Made by a program: the position numbers and the translations under genes. Positions 19,210 through 29,634 of a DNA stretch of 64,000 nucleotides are shown here, in pieces. Positions within the stretch are counted from its first letter, which is position 1. Each line of letters starts with the position of its first letter. This stretch comes from Paroedura picta (Eukaryota; Chordata; Lepidosauria; Squamata; Gekkonidae). The DNA lies in NCBI RefSeq assembly GCF_049243985.1, contig NC_135379.1, forward strand, positions 21,040,001 to 21,104,000, in the 5' to 3' direction. The notes under the pieces are model-generated. The model was not told the origin of the DNA. It saw nothing but the letters and a program-made list of their open reading frames with translations, and searched no databases.

Positions 19210-20560
19210 AGACAGCAGGGGAAGTTAAGGCAGTGTTGCTGCAGCGTCAGGGAAGAAAGTAAAAGAAGGATTCTACGCGCATCCTCATGTATCCTCCCCT
19301 TTTAAAAATGAACTCTTAAGAAACCCCATATCAAATCACACGTGGAAGCCAGGACTGTGGACTGGACCATTAAAAAATAGATCCAATACTTTGTTGCATT
19401 GCAGAATCACAAAAATATGGATCTGAGGCACGGATCCTGATGGATCTGAAGGTTACATTAAAATGAAACAAGACCACCTTCGTAGTAGACCATGTCTTAT
19501 ATAGGCAGCGGCACAAAAATCACGTATCCACTTCATTGTGGGGCTAAATAGCACAAAAATGTAGTTGAAATAGATAGATGTTCATGGCCCCTAATGATTT
19601 TTGCACTCGATCTTTAAAAACTCACCATCAAATCACATATCATGTCCGTGGCGGCATCTTGCACCACAAAAACAATGGATCCGCTGCATTGCTTGAGTGC
19701 AAAAACATGGCTCCAAAGCTTGTATCCTGAGAGTTTTTCTGTTGGATCACCCCATACGAATCATCAAAGCATATATCATATCCATGACTACAGCTTGCAC
19801 TGCAAGAAATGTGCACCCACAGATTTGTTGGTCATCCCATATTCATTGTCCACTCACATATGTTGTCCATAGCCAGAGCTCGCAACATAAACATCACATC
19901 GAGCACTTTGTTGCACTGCCGCAGGGTAAAAGCATTCTTCCAAACCACAGAGCCCCCCGGATCCTTCGGGGTTTTATGTTTGGTCACCTTGAACTCATCA
20001 CACTTCATATCCATTCCATGACCACAATGAACCACCAAAACAAAAGAGCACTGGTAAGGTACAAACACTGTATTAAATACTTTGATCAATGTGGATCCTC
20101 ATGAGTGTTGAATAGGCTCCACCAAAATACATTGTAAGATCAGAGCAATGTCTGTGGAATGGCCCACAAAAAGATATCTGAAATGGTTCTACATTATCAC
20201 GAACACTGTATTAAAATGAGAAAGCACATTCATGTCCACTGCTTCCACTGTAAAGAATTGCATCTGGAAATGCCTTGATGCCACCAAGCTGCCAAAATAC
20301 CCAAGGCAGAGACGGTCATGGTCTTATTTGTGAGTACAGAATATCAAACCCATTACATGGAGACCACCAAAATAACACAGAACTCTGAAACAGTTCTCAG
20401 TGAAACAGGATCAAGAGGAGGGAGTTTGAGAGCATTTACTTGCCAGATGAACAAGATCCGGACTGAATTGTTCCTTCTCTGTTATGGGCATTTAAACCCT
20501 GGGTGTGATCAGCAGCATGAGTCTTTGGGAAGAAGCAAACCTGTGGCATGCTACCTGTGG
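19210..20560. repeat. Decayed satellite-like region
   Basis: Similar phrases recur at irregular spacings of roughly 150-180 bases: AATCACAYRTCATRTCC, CTTTGTTGCA followed by TGC, CAAAAACATGGMTCC, TGGATC. This looks like an old tandem array or a repeat-rich element. No long frame has a recognisable product. Confidence 0.45.
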
Positions 20561-20960
20561 CCTTAAATGGGTCAAAATATTATAAACTGTGCGAGTGATG
20601 GAACACGTCAGCTGCTTTGAGTTCTCAGATGAGGAGAAAAATAGACTATGAATATCTAAATAAATAGACAATTAAATTCATGGCCATGGTGATATCAGAA
20701 GCCATTAGCCACGCTCAACTGTTACAAAACAAGGGTAGAAATAAAGAGGAGCAGAAAAAAATACACCACTTACTGGAACACAAGGATAGTATGCTGAGAT
20801 TTAATGTAAATAAACTTTTTATTTTGCAACTCATTTAAGTCAGCACATTTACAGTGGAAATTACTTATATTTCCATAGAGCCATTTAGCATATAACCCTC
20901 AACAATTAATACTTTCTCAACAATTAATACTTTACCCAGCACAGGTGCAAAAATACCTAG

Positions 20961-21031
20961 TGTTTGCTGGCAGGGGCTCATGAGAATTGTAGTCCATGAA
21001 CATCTGGAGGACCACAGGTTGACTACCCCTG
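20961..21031. mobile_element. Half copy of the palindromic MITE
   Basis: Only the right arm is present, ending in GGTTGACTACCCCTG. Confidence 0.75.
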
Positions 21032-21967
21032 CGCTAGAGAATGGGCAGCTAGGGTTGAGTCAGGTTTAGAACAAATAATCCAGCAAATAACAAGAGATTA
21101 AGAGCATATATAAATGCATATGTAAAAAAGGAGATGTGATCTTACTTCCAGTTGTTAAGTTTCAGATTCCTATGTAGTTGCTTTGCATCTGTTGTTCCCC
21201 AGTGTAGTGTCCATAATTTATCATCAGTAAGAATAAAGTTATGTTAAAATAAATCCTATTGTTTTACAACCAAATAAATTGATGGTAAAATATGTAAACA
21301 TTACTGCATTCACTGGTCGACATTGTTAAGTAGCTAATTGGCCTTATTTGCTCATAAAAAGCTTCCAAGAGCTAGATCTGAGTGTAATTCACTTTAATTC
21401 CCTGAAACAAAATTTTGGAGGTATAAACTTTCAAGAGTCAAAGTTCCCTCTGTCAGACATCAGATAAGCTTTAATTCTAAAAGATACCCCCAAAATCTTG
21501 CTGGCCTCTAGGGTGCTCCCTGAATTGCATCTAGCTTTCTATTGCAGCCCAACATGGCTACCCTCTTAAGGCAAGCTTACAGTTACCTGTATTAGTAACA
21601 CCCATGAAACATGCACAAGTCATATTTACTAAATACTGCCCCCTAAACTTGACAAAGAGACACTCAACAGTTCAAAGATATGGCAATACCATATCATTTT
21701 CAGCAGACATTTACAACTACAATACTAACAGCAGTGATATTTATTTTTACAGTCCTGGAAAATGGGACTACCACAGCTGTACAGTGCTTAAGCCCAGCTC
21801 CCAAAACAGCAGGACAATTTCTGTATACTATACAAAAGACCATGTTTTAAACGAATGAAAACACTTACATAAAAAAGACCCAAAGGCATCAGGAAAGCTC
21901 CCCTTAACCCTATAAAGCTGTGACATCTTCTCTGTATGCCCTAACCACATGTTAAGGCAGAAAAAGC

Positions 21968-22232
21968 CAGTGTAGTGCAGTGGTTAAGAGCAGTGGACTC
22001 TAATCTGGAGAACCAGGTTTGCTTCTCCACTCCTCCACATGCTGGGTGACCTTGGGCTAGACACAGTCCTCTTAGGGCTGTTCTTGCAGAGCAGTTCTGA
22101 TGAACTTTTTTAGCTCTACCTATCTCACAGGGTGTCTGTTGTGGGGAGAGAAAGTGAAAGGTATTTATAAGCTGCTTTGGGACTCCGTCAGTAGTGAAAA
22201 GCGGGATATAAAAAACAGCTCTATCTTCTCAT
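21968..22232 (+). mobile_element. tRNA-derived SINE, same family as 14151
   Basis: Head AGTGTAGTGCAGTGGTTAAG, then CTGGGTGACCTTGGGC, TATCTCACAGGGTGTCTGTT and GCTGCTTTGGGACTCC. It is absent from gene B's flank. Confidence 0.75.
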
Positions 22233-22562
22233 TCCCCACATTACAGCATGGTGTGAAGACAGCCCCTGTCATCCAGAGGTGGCATAGAAAGATGCACATG
22301 TGTGTGGAGTCCACTTGTGCCAACCAAGATCTCTGAATTAGGTTCAGCTACCCAAGTATCTGAGTCTAGCTTCTCCAGACGATCTCTCACAGGATCTAGT
22401 CTACTGCCCTGTCTGAATCTGGTTTGCAGCATTCAACAACTGATCATACAGGGTAAGTGTAAATTATCGAAATGATAAATTAAGTTAAAGCATTCGGTGA
22501 CTTCTTCTGAGTAAAGACAGCAGGTGATATTCCAACCGACTGTTGTTGAAAACATTTCTTCC

Positions 22563-22591
22563 TCATATCCGGGGTTTTGGTTTTCTTTGTG
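22563..22591 (-). CDS. TFPI2: Gene C exon 5: basic C-terminal tail
   Basis: After a pyrimidine-rich acceptor (TTTTTTTAG) the frame reads AQRKPKPRI and then TGA. The position and basic character match the TFPI2 tail exon. A later acceptor in the same stretch would read a different tail. Confidence 0.6.
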
Positions 22592-25500
22592 CTAAAAAAA
22601 CAACAACAACAAAACCCAAATTACAATTAGCAATAGCTGTGGGGGTGGGGAGGCTATTATCACTCTTTCTGGAAGAAGCCAAACCCCATCCATTCTTTGA
22701 CAATGGAAAGAAAGTGATATGAAATAAATCATCTATTTATCTATTTGAATTTATATACCGCCATTCCCAATATGGGCTCACGGCAGTTCACACAATAAAA
22801 GAATAAAAATACAATAAAACCCCATAAATACCCGAATCACATTACTAAAATTATTAAGACTAGAATTAATAAGACTAAAAGATGGTGGTGAAACTACTAA
22901 CTCCATTTATCCCCTCGACCAGCTTGGGCCAACAGTCTTCTCATCCTACTGATGAGAGTGGGAACTGATGGACATAGGCATATGCTTTTACCACTGGAAA
23001 AGCCATGAATGCAGCATAATTGCACAAAACTGTCCAACATATATGATTTCATGACTAGGTGATTTACATACAAACTTTGCTTGCAGTAAATTTGATTTCA
23101 ACATTCTTCTCCTTGAGCAGGTCAGGAGAGACAGTATACCAATTTGATAAATAAATCAATAGAGAGGCCATGGGGCCGGGAAAGAAAAGGGTGTCCTTTA
23201 CACTACTTCAAAGGACAACAGGACATTTTTCTGACTTCACTGGGACAGCTACATGGGCGACAACCGCATACCACATTCTCAGTTAGCTCTGTTCAAGTCT
23301 GCTTCCATGTGTGTCAATGGTCCATGTTGTTTTCATCAATGTCACTGTTTCTTGTCAGTGGGAGCTTCCCTATGTGGGAGCTTCCTATGCACATTGCTGT
23401 ATGATTTTTCTACCCATTCCCCCCATGTGGTACCCAGTGTGTCAAAAGCACTGTCATTCTGCCTGTCAGGAGGACCTGTATTGTTCTTTCCTTCATGCGT
23501 GCGCTACAGCACTATAATGGTTCTATTAAGATTTGTAATAAATGCCTGGCAGTAGGTTGCTATAGTGCTTGGACAGTTACTATTGTATAGTTCTTTCCTT
23601 CATGCATGCGCTACAGCACTATAATGGTTCTATTAAGATTTGTAATAAATGCCTGGCAGTAGGTTGCTATAGTGCTTGGACAGTTACTAGGTTTTTGCTC
23701 AGAATGCCCTTTGGTGGTGTGGCAGGAAACAAAGGCCAGGAAGATGGTGCCTGTTAGGGAATGATGGTGGGGAACTAGGCAGGAAAATGCAACCATTTCT
23801 TTCAGTTAATGTGCTAACATGCTGGGACTGCCTTATTTCCAAAAAGGTCAGTGTAAACCACACTTGAGGAGGAGCATACTGAGGATGCCACATTGTGGAA
23901 AAAGCCACATTGTGGAAACAGCAAAAGCATCCATAGAATACAGTGACAATTTGTTGTTGTCCACTGGGATAATTTTTCAGCCATCTGCCTTCCCTTACAA
24001 AATGAGTAGAGTAGTAGTGAAGAAGAGCGGGTTTTTCTACCCAAAGTGGTTTACAAATACCTCTCCCTTCCTGTCCTTACAATAGGCATCCTGTGAAATA
24101 GGTGAAGCTGAGAGAGCTCTAAGAGAAATTCAATAATAATAATGACAATGATGATGATGATGATAAATGCCTACAATTGGCTATCAAAGCCAAAGGAAAA
24201 CCGCATACCTTTCTTACAGACTTTGATGCAATCTTTCATCCTTGCAAAATTGTTTTCGTTTCCACCACATCCGGTGTAGATGAATTTTTCACAGGTTTTT
24301 GTCTTTCTGTTGTAGTAAAAGCGAGTTACTGAGGCTGAACAGGTCCCTTCATCTTTAGGGCTATAGCAAAATGAGGGTCCGTCTTCATTTGTTTTTGTTT
24401 TAAAAAAAGAAGCATAAGTTCAAGAGCTTGATCAGTGTTGCCCAGTAAATTATTATCACAGTGAAGAGTTCAAAACCAATAAAAGCCTAATTCAAAAATA
24501 AGCTTCTTTGGTTTATTTAGATATTCTCCATGCTGAACCCCCCTCTCATGAGTCCTTTCCCAATTTCTGTCTGTCAAATGCAAACCCCTCTGTAAGTAGA
24601 AAAGGATAGCAGTCTTATTGATTCTGACTTTCAGATGAGATTCCATGCTGTAATTGCTACTTTGAATGATAGACTTGTCTAAATTTCACCCAGAGTTATG
24701 ACCTTTCATTGAAGCTTGTAGGATAAGATGCTCAAACAATTGCAAAATGTAATGGATTGAATCTCCCCCCCCCCCACACACAAACTTTTACCCAAATATT
24801 CCTATGGCTTTTCTAAGTGCATTCAGGTGTTTTTTTCCACAGAACAAACAGAAGGGGGTCAAAGGGTGGAAATCTTAGAGGGTGGAATATATATATAGAA
24901 TACCCCCCCAACCTATTAGAATGTTGTGCATAGATTTATAAACAAATATTAGCACAGATGCTTCACTGACAGACGGGGGGTGACATCAGAAGATAGGGTA
25001 CTTCCTGAAGAGACAGAGATTTAACAAGTAGCACATGTGCTGATTGCTAGGAAAAAATTCTACCTTTTTTATTTCATGGTGTACCCCAACTTTATTAAAC
25101 AAGGGAGCAAAGGATACCCCTTTCCTAAAATTGCAAATATTTGCAAATATTTGCAGACATCTGGCAGTGGAAACTTGGGGCATGCCATTTCCTTGATAGT
25201 AGAAGCCAACATGCCAGCCAAGACATGGGAGGAAATATTTTCTGGTTTGAACTTAGGAAGGGCACTTACAATGGAGCCAGACACACAGCTCTATGCTTAC
25301 ACAATGCTGTTCTCTGGTTTATGCAAGAAGGATATCTGATGTTCTCAGCACAACTAGACTACAGACGCTCAGAGGAGGTATGCAGACAGGAATAAGCCTG
25401 ATCCTTAATTACTTAAGTCACTAACAGTAAGAGGCATTTTCAGTTCTCATCACAGTGAAGAAGGAGGAGGATGGGTTTTTATACCCAGCTTTTCACTACC

Positions 25501-28500
25501 CAAAGGAGTCTCAAAACGGCTTACAATCACCTTCCCTTTCCTCTTCCCACAGCAGACACCCTGTGAGGTAGGTGAGGCTGAGAGAGCCCTGATTACTGAA
25601 GAAGAAGAAAAGAAGAAGAGGGGGTTCTTATGTACTGCTTTTCTCTACCCAAAGAAGTCTCAAAGTGGCTTTCAGTCGACCTTCCCTTTTCTCTCCCCAC
25701 AACAGACTCCCTGTGAGGTAGGTGAGGCTGAGAGAGCCCTGATATTACTGCTTGGTCAGAACAGCCTTATCAGTGCTCTGGCAAACCCAACGTCACCCAG
25801 CTGGCTGCATGTGGAAGAGCGTGGCATCAAGCTTGGCTCACCAGATTACAAGCTTCCACTCTTAACCACTACACCACACTGGCTGGTGGTGTTCCCACAG
25901 GTACTTCTTTTGTTTACGTGTCAAGAGAAGCAAAGATTCCCATTCATTTCTGACAGAAAAAAATAAAACAGGCCTTATGTTCTTATGGCATCAAACCATG
26001 CCTCTCATGCTTGGTGGCTCAGATATCCTAAATTGCAGAGCATAGACTATTTTTCACCCACCCTGGAAAATTAACGGATGCAGGAGAGAATATTTTCTAA
26101 CAAATATTAGAAAATCTAACGAACACCCCCCCCCCCCCCAGTATCTCCTCATAGCTAACTTCAAAATCCTTGAGGCCTTTGTAGAGGAGAGAACAAGGGA
26201 CATGCAGAATAGTACCAGCTAGATATGGGGGAGGGAGGAGGATTCACAGTCAGAGTAGTTCAGCCATAGAATTGGCTACCTAAGGAGATGGTGAGCTGCC
26301 CCTCAGTGGTGGTCTTTAAGCAGTGGCTGGACAGATATATTTACCATGGATGCTTTAAGCTGATCCTGCATTGAGCAGGGGCTTGGACTAGATGGCCTTT
26401 GTGGCTCCTTCCAACTTTATGATTCTATGTTTCTATGACATGGATGGGGCAAGGAGGGGGCTGATGTGGGCTAGGGCTTCCATTTATTCCCTACCAATCA
26501 TGCTAGGCAGGCCCTCGCATCATATTAAGAAAAAAAATCTTTACCTTTCTGAGGCAGGCAGTAGTCCATACACGAATCTTTACTGTCAAATTGGTTATCA
26601 TTGCCAGAACATCCCCCGTAGTAAAATTTCTCACAGGCCATTGAAGTTAAGTTGAAGAAATATTTCGGTATTAAAGCCCTGCAGTGCCCTTCATCAGATT
26701 CCAGTCGGCATATTTTGGGAACTCCTGAAGTGAAAAGAATTTAACAGATCATCAAGATGGCAATCGGAGTTAAACTTACAAACCATGGTGCTGGCCATGT
26801 GTGGCCCAGTCCTTCTCGCATGGATGTTAAAACAGAGACTCCTGTCTCCAAGCACTGTACCTTTCACCACACGCTGGAATAATGTAGGTTAGAGTGAAAG
26901 CATAGAGCTTGGGATGACTGGCTCAGATCCTTGGCTGAACCCTTGAAGCCTGCCCCATGACCTGTCACAAAATCACTCAGGCTAACCCAGTGGTCCCCAA
27001 CCTTTCTGAGGTTGGGGACCGGAAGGGCATTGGGGCGCGGCCCGCACAGGCCACGCCCACACATCGGGCCGTGCCTGCGGCCCGTGCCCGCGCATCGGGC
27101 CGCGCCCATGCATCGGGCCGCACCCGCGGGCCGCGCCCACACATCGGCCCGCAGGTTGGGGACCACTGGGCTAACCGACCTTCATCAAACTGGCATTTCC
27201 CCATTAACAGCCCTCTTCCCGCCTCCAAAATCTTTCTTGCATTGCCCAAGGTCCCGTCCCTTCAGGTCTGCTCCGCAGTACTGTTTCCCCCTCCGTAGAC
27301 TCTGTGTTTGGATCTAAACACTTAAGAAGATGGAATCCTGGGAAGGTAGAAAATGCAGCTTGGGGAGTACCTTCATGCCTTAAAAGCAATTTTAATTATT
27401 GAAAAATTGAGTCAATGTGGAAGCCTAGCATGTTTTTGTGGGCTGTGCTAGAATCTGCTAGTCCCTATGCACTACTATTCCTCTTCTGACATTCTCTGTT
27501 AGTGATTCTCTCTCATATATCTCACAAAAGGCCAGTTTGAAGGAATATAGTCCAGCTTTCCACCTCCTTATGGAGCATGCATGGACACAGCCCAGCTGAG
27601 TGATGGCCTCCCAAGCAATGCACCTGGAGCACAGCTCCAAAACAGGAGCTTATTTCTATCCTCTCTTGAACTGTCCATGCACAGGTGGTGGTGAACAGGT
27701 GGGCCACCATAGTTCCCAGAACTTCAAGGACATTTCAGGAGGTTGCAGAATGTCGATTTAGAAGCAATGAAAGGAGATGTTGCAGCAGAATCATATTTCC
27801 ATAGGTTCAGGTGGGTAGCCGTGTTGGTCTGAAGTAGCACAACAAAAACAGAGTCCAATAGCACCTTTAAGACCAACAAAGATTTATTCAAGGCGTGAGG
27901 TCTTAAAGGTGCTACTGGATTCTGTTTTTGCTGTGATATTTCCATAGGGCTTAAATTATACCGCATGAACACCTCGAGTATTCAAATGTGACAGAAACTG
28001 GTTTCAGAATCTGGATCCGCACTGATCAGAAACCAAGAGGTAGGCTGAATTAAGCAGTGCAAAGAAGGAAGTGGTCTGAGCGGTATCAGAGAAGAACATA
28101 TTGGCAATAGAAGCGTTTCAGGACAAATCCCCACAATGCCGTTTGGGACCCTCGTTCTCCAGTGGGGTGACTTACTTCTTATCATCCAGCAAGTTTTCTC
28201 ACAATCTTCCTCACTTAGGAAGTTATTGGTGTTCCCCTCACAACCGCCGTAGGTAAACGTCTTGCAAGTCTGCGTGTATCGGTCATAAAACCACCTTTCA
28301 TGAAGAGCCCGGCAGCTTCCTTTATCTGGTGGCTGCAAGCAGATCTCTCTGTTGTCTGTGGAAAAGACAGAGAAGGTGCCTCAGTTATCAACCACTTGGA
28401 CCAAGAAGGCTGAGGGTGGAGGAGAAGAGGAATCATGCAAATAGATTCCACTTCAAGGAGACTATTCTTGGGAACAAAGCAGACTGGGCTAAATTACTAA

Positions 28501-28828
28501 ATGGCAAAGGGGGGGGGGAGAGAAGTACCACACAATGCTGACCCCACACAAAAAGCATCCAGCAGGTGAAAGTAACCTATATAAGCAAGATTCAAATTGG
28601 TAGCTGTGTTGGTCCAAGCAGCCCCTTTAAGACCAACAAAGACTTATCCAGGGCATGTGCTTTCGAGTGCAAGCAAGTCGCCGGAGCAAAGCCACTGGAG
28701 AACAGCCCCTCGGAGCGACTCCCGGAGAAGCCATTACCTTTGCCGACCGCCTGGGGACAGGCGTGCCCCAGAAGCAGCAAGAGCCAGCCTGCCAACAATG
28801 TGGCCCGCGGGGTCCTAAAGGGCAGCAT
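22563..28828 (-). CDS. TFPI2: TFPI2-like gene C (complete, 217 residues predicted)
   Basis: This complete gene encodes a secreted inhibitor with three Kunitz domains. Coding exons: 28828-28738 (signal peptide), 28355-28176 (Kunitz 1), 26724-26545 (Kunitz 2), 24382-24209 (Kunitz 3) and 22591-22563 (tail and stop). They total 654 nt and join in phase 1 throughout. Human TFPI2 is 235 residues. P1 residues are Arg, Arg and Ser; Ser in Kunitz 3 matches human. Kunitz 2 keeps the NLT sequon. The tail is short and basic (AQRKPKPRI), comparable in charge to the human lysine/arginine tail that binds matrix and heparin. A TATA box lies about 85 bases upstream of the ATG in a CpG-rich stretch. Of the three copies this most resembles canonical TFPI2 and is the one nearest GNG11, so it is the best candidate for the ancestral gene. 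Confidence 0.9.
22735..22990 (-). mobile_element. L2-type LINE 3' end
   Basis: The plus strand reads TATACCGCCATTCCC, GGCTCACGGCAGTTCAC and AATAAAACCCCATAAA, the inverted 3' untranslated region of an L2-like element. Confidence 0.6.
23484..23697. repeat. Tandem duplication, 107-bp unit, in gene C
   Basis: Two nearly identical copies start at 23,484 and 23,591 (TTCTTTCCTTCATGC ... GGACAGTTACTA). Gene B has one copy (8,296-8,395), so this arose after the gene duplication. Confidence 0.9.
24209..24382 (-). CDS. TFPI2: Gene C exon 4: Kunitz domain 3
   Basis: This 174-nt exon encodes GPSFCYSPKDEG, TCSASVTRFYY, then YTGCGGNENNF and a C-terminal CKK. P1 is Ser and P3 Thr. Gene B has Leu and Val there. 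Donor is AAGAAAG|GTATGC. Confidence 0.92.
25455..25885 (-). mobile_element. Two adjoining tRNA-derived SINEs, reverse orientation
   Basis: A 3' part (about 25,455-25,595) and a fuller copy (about 25,612-25,885) both carry CCCTGTGAGGTAGGTGAGGC. The full copy ends in the inverted head CCACTCTTAACCACTACACC. They lie in the Kunitz 2-3 intron of gene C and are absent from gene B. Confidence 0.75.
26225..26442 (+). mobile_element. CR1 LINE 3' end
   Basis: AGCAGGGGCTTGGACTAGATG and TTCCAACTTTATGATTCTATG form the CR1 3' terminus, preceded by its usual GTGGTCTTTAAGCAGTGGCT segment. Confidence 0.75.
26545..26724 (-). CDS. TFPI2: Gene C exon 3: Kunitz domain 2
   Basis: The loop reads DEGHCRAL (P1 Arg, P3 His), then YFFNLTSMAC with an NLT glycosylation sequon, and YGGCSGNDNQF. 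Donor is AGAAAG|GTAAAG. It differs from gene B at P3 and at the residue after the fourth cysteine, both near the protease-contact face in Kunitz inhibitors. Confidence 0.92.
26885..27200 (+). mobile_element. Sauria-type SINE, split by a hAT element
   Basis: It is the paralogue of the SINE at 13,286 and carries AATCACTCAGGCTAAC up to the hAT insertion at 26,988 and CGACCTTCATCAAAC after it. Confidence 0.65.
26988..27168. mobile_element. hAT-type element, 181 bp, with internal minisatellite and 8-bp target duplication
   Basis: Termini are CAGTGGTCCCCAACC and GGTTGGGGACCACTG. GGCTAACC flanks both sides (26,980-26,987 and 27,169-27,176). The interior is a GC-rich array of roughly 20-bp units such as GGGCCGCGCCCATGCATC. 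Confidence 0.9.
27812..27945. repeat. Fold-back interspersed repeat
   Basis: A GGTAGCCGTGTTGGTCTGAA head is followed by two inverted arms of about 35 bases (around CAGAGTCCAATAGCACC and its inverse). It is the same family as 40,375-40,557. A partial copy is at 28,597-28,670. Confidence 0.75.
28176..28355 (-). CDS. TFPI2: Gene C exon 2: Kunitz domain 1
   Basis: This 180-nt exon has acceptor TTTTCCACAG and donor AAGAA|GTAAGT. The coding sequence is identical to gene B's Kunitz 1, with P1 Arg in GSCRAL. The bases just outside the exon differ between the two genes. Confidence 0.93.
28738..28828 (-). CDS. TFPI2: Gene C exon 1: signal peptide
   Basis: It encodes 30 residues plus one base: MLPFRTPRATLLAGW, LLLLLGHACP, QAVGK, then donor GCAAAG|GTAATG. 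Cleavage is likely near GHA-C. The exon resembles the broken exon at 16066-16159, not the MAPLSRSR type of A and D, so two promoter lineages exist in the array. Confidence 0.82.
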
Positions 28829-28910
28829 CGGAGCGAGCGAGGAGGGTTCCGGAGGGCGCTGCCGAGTCGACTCGAGAGGCGTTTGGCAGCCCCTGCCCCG
28901 TCCAGCTCCC

Positions 28911-28916
28911 TTTATA
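28911..28916 (-). promoter_or_regulatory. TATA box of gene C
   Basis: The minus strand reads CGTATAAAGGG 83-88 bases upstream of the ATG in a CpG-rich segment. A transcription start near 28885 would leave a 5' untranslated region of about 55 bases. Confidence 0.6.
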
Positions 28917-29429
28917 CGCGGCCCTGCTCTCCTGCCCCCCGCCTCCTTCCCTACGCGGGGCGTCCGGGGGGGGGGAGGGCGGCCTCTTTGCTGATTCACG
29001 CCGCTTGCTGGAAGGCGATGCGAGTCGCCGCGCGTCATCGGCCTCCTTCCAAAATCCTGCTTGGCTGGCTCGTGTCGGGGCAGGACGCAAAAGTTGAACA
29101 AACTTTCCCCCCTTGGGTCTACAACTCTGTCTAAGTCAGCAGAACTTTGGCGAAAACGATCAAGTCCGCTTAAAGAGCGTTATCAAAAGAGTTGGGAAGG
29201 GACGCATTAAAACTAGAGGCAGCGATTGTCTATAGAGAAGACTTGATTGGCCATAGGGAAGGTATGATTGCCCATAGAGAATAATGGAAACATCTGTTGT
29301 GAATGCCTCAGATCCCACGCCTGGTCTTTTCTGCCAAAAAGCTGGGAGGGAGCCCAGCCCACAGGTGGCCCTATTACCTGGAAGGAAGTCCCACTGAACA
29401 CGGTAGTGTACCTTGTAGTACTCCAAAAT

Positions 29430-29525
29430 AGGGAACCTCCCTATTTGTGAGTTCCTGCATTGTGCAGGGGGTTGGACTAGATGACCCTGGAGGCCCCTTC
29501 CAACTCTATGATTCTATGTTTCTCT
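29430..29525 (+). mobile_element. CR1 LINE 3' end
   Basis: It contains GGGGGTTGGACTAGATGACC and CCTTCCAACTCTATGATTC, the typical terminus. Confidence 0.8.
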
Positions 29526-29634
29526 CTGTCCTGGCTTGGAAGCATTCTGAGTTCTTTTACTCCCAGCAGCTGTATTTACCTCTGCCCACCTATTTGCTCT
29601 GCCTTCTGTGAGTTGGCTGCCCAAGAAGTCAGTT

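Larger units (their letters stand above)
21165..24130. repeat. Segmental duplicate of 6990-9030 (3' flank and last intron of gene C)
   Basis: Colinear with the gene B flank, interrupted by a tRNA-type SINE (21,968-22,232) and an L2-type tail (22,735-22,990, minus). It holds the last exon of gene C at 22,563-22,591. Confidence 0.8.
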
